The notes under the pieces were generated by a model. The model was not told where the DNA came from, searched no databases, and worked only from the letters and a program-made list of their open reading frames with translations. Positions 5,671-5,849 of a stretch of 5,849 nt of DNA are shown here, piece by piece; the first letter of the stretch is position 1, and every line of letters starts with the position of its first letter. Position numbers and translations under genes: made by a program. Source of the DNA: Minisyncoccota bacterium (GTDB lineage: Bacteria; Patescibacteriota; Minisyncoccia; UBA6257; XYB1-36-10); the NCBI GenBank assembly GCA_028709185.1, contig JAQVXM010000040.1, forward strand, positions 1 through 5,849, written 5' to 3'.

Positions 5671-5849
5671 ATGAAGAAACCGTCTAACGGAGCGACTCTG
5701 AAAAATTCGAAGAAAGAAGGAAAATAACTACGATCATCAAGCAGTACGCCAACGAAGAAGTTCTTTCCAACTATACATACCCGAAGGAGTACAAAGGTCC
5801 CAAGCCGATCGCGGACCAGATCAAGGCAATCGCCAAGATATTTGATCTT
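5671..5849 (+). CDS. Unrecognised gene, 5' part, broken by a one-base frameshift
   Basis: The gene runs off the window. From ATG 5671 the frame reads MKKPSNGATLKN and then stops at TAA 5725-5727. One frame back, a reading frame opens after a stop at 5685-5687 and stays open to the window edge with protein-like sequence, including QYANEEVLSNYTYPKEYKG and PKPIADQIKAIAKIFDL. Adding one A to the run at 5701-5705 joins them as ATLKKFEERRKITTIIKQYANEE, about 60 residues so far, mostly charged and soluble. The promoter and Shine-Dalgarno site upstream support ATG 5671 as the real start. I cannot assign a family; the end resembles a short helical segment. Bases 5731-5849 are about 47% GC, with codons such as GCC, AAG, GAC and ATC, unlike the genes upstream (for example 20% at 3841-3900 and 35% at 1561-1620). 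This could reflect horizontal origin or high expression. Confidence 0.6.

Noticed and set aside
1..5849. CRISPR array, insertion sequence, toxin-antitoxin or defence module
   Set aside because: No regularly spaced repeats, transposase motifs, terminal inverted repeats or recognisable defence domains were found on either strand.

Overview
The window is AT-rich, low-GC bacterial DNA with compact genes, short gaps and a lysine/isoleucine-rich protein style. With its simple gene content (a divergent Mur ligase, a CPSF-type beta-CASP hydrolase, a small amino-acid permease, a Wzy/WaaL-type ligase), this suggests a Patescibacteria/CPR-like genome, probably of the Parcubacteria type. That placement is inferred from style and content; no 16S or ribosomal protein gene is present. 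All intact genes read with the standard stops, so nothing here calls for UGA recoding.

Layout. 1-406 is the C-terminal third of a MurE-type peptidoglycan ligase on the + strand, split between two frames by one missing A. A 9-bp GC hairpin at 413-434 separates it from a convergent small two-helix membrane protein gene (440-772, - strand) that has its own promoter and a strong Shine-Dalgarno site. From 950 the + strand carries four closely spaced genes: a metallo-beta-lactamase/beta-CASP hydrolase (950-2296), a SLOG/LOG-like Rossmann protein (2306-2923), an 11-helix amino-acid permease (2979-4115) and an O-antigen ligase-family membrane protein (4146-5426). A complete tRNA-Val(UAC) with encoded CCA follows at 5449-5524. 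After it come a GC-rich islet, a textbook promoter and the start of an unrecognised gene (5671 to the window edge) that is richer in GC and again broken by one missing A.

How it fits together. MurE and the O-antigen ligase are both cell-envelope functions. The beta-CASP and SLOG genes sit 9 bp apart and look co-transcribed; together they suggest RNA processing or nucleotide metabolism. I see no toxin, defence or transposition module and no complete novel system. The points most worth attention are: two single-A frameshifts near the window edges while the A-rich middle is intact; a repeated TATAWTAAAGGTRTG start motif that implies leaderless transcripts; a composition change just after the tRNA; and a LOG-like enzyme that keeps the catalytic Arg/Glu pair but has an altered PGG motif.
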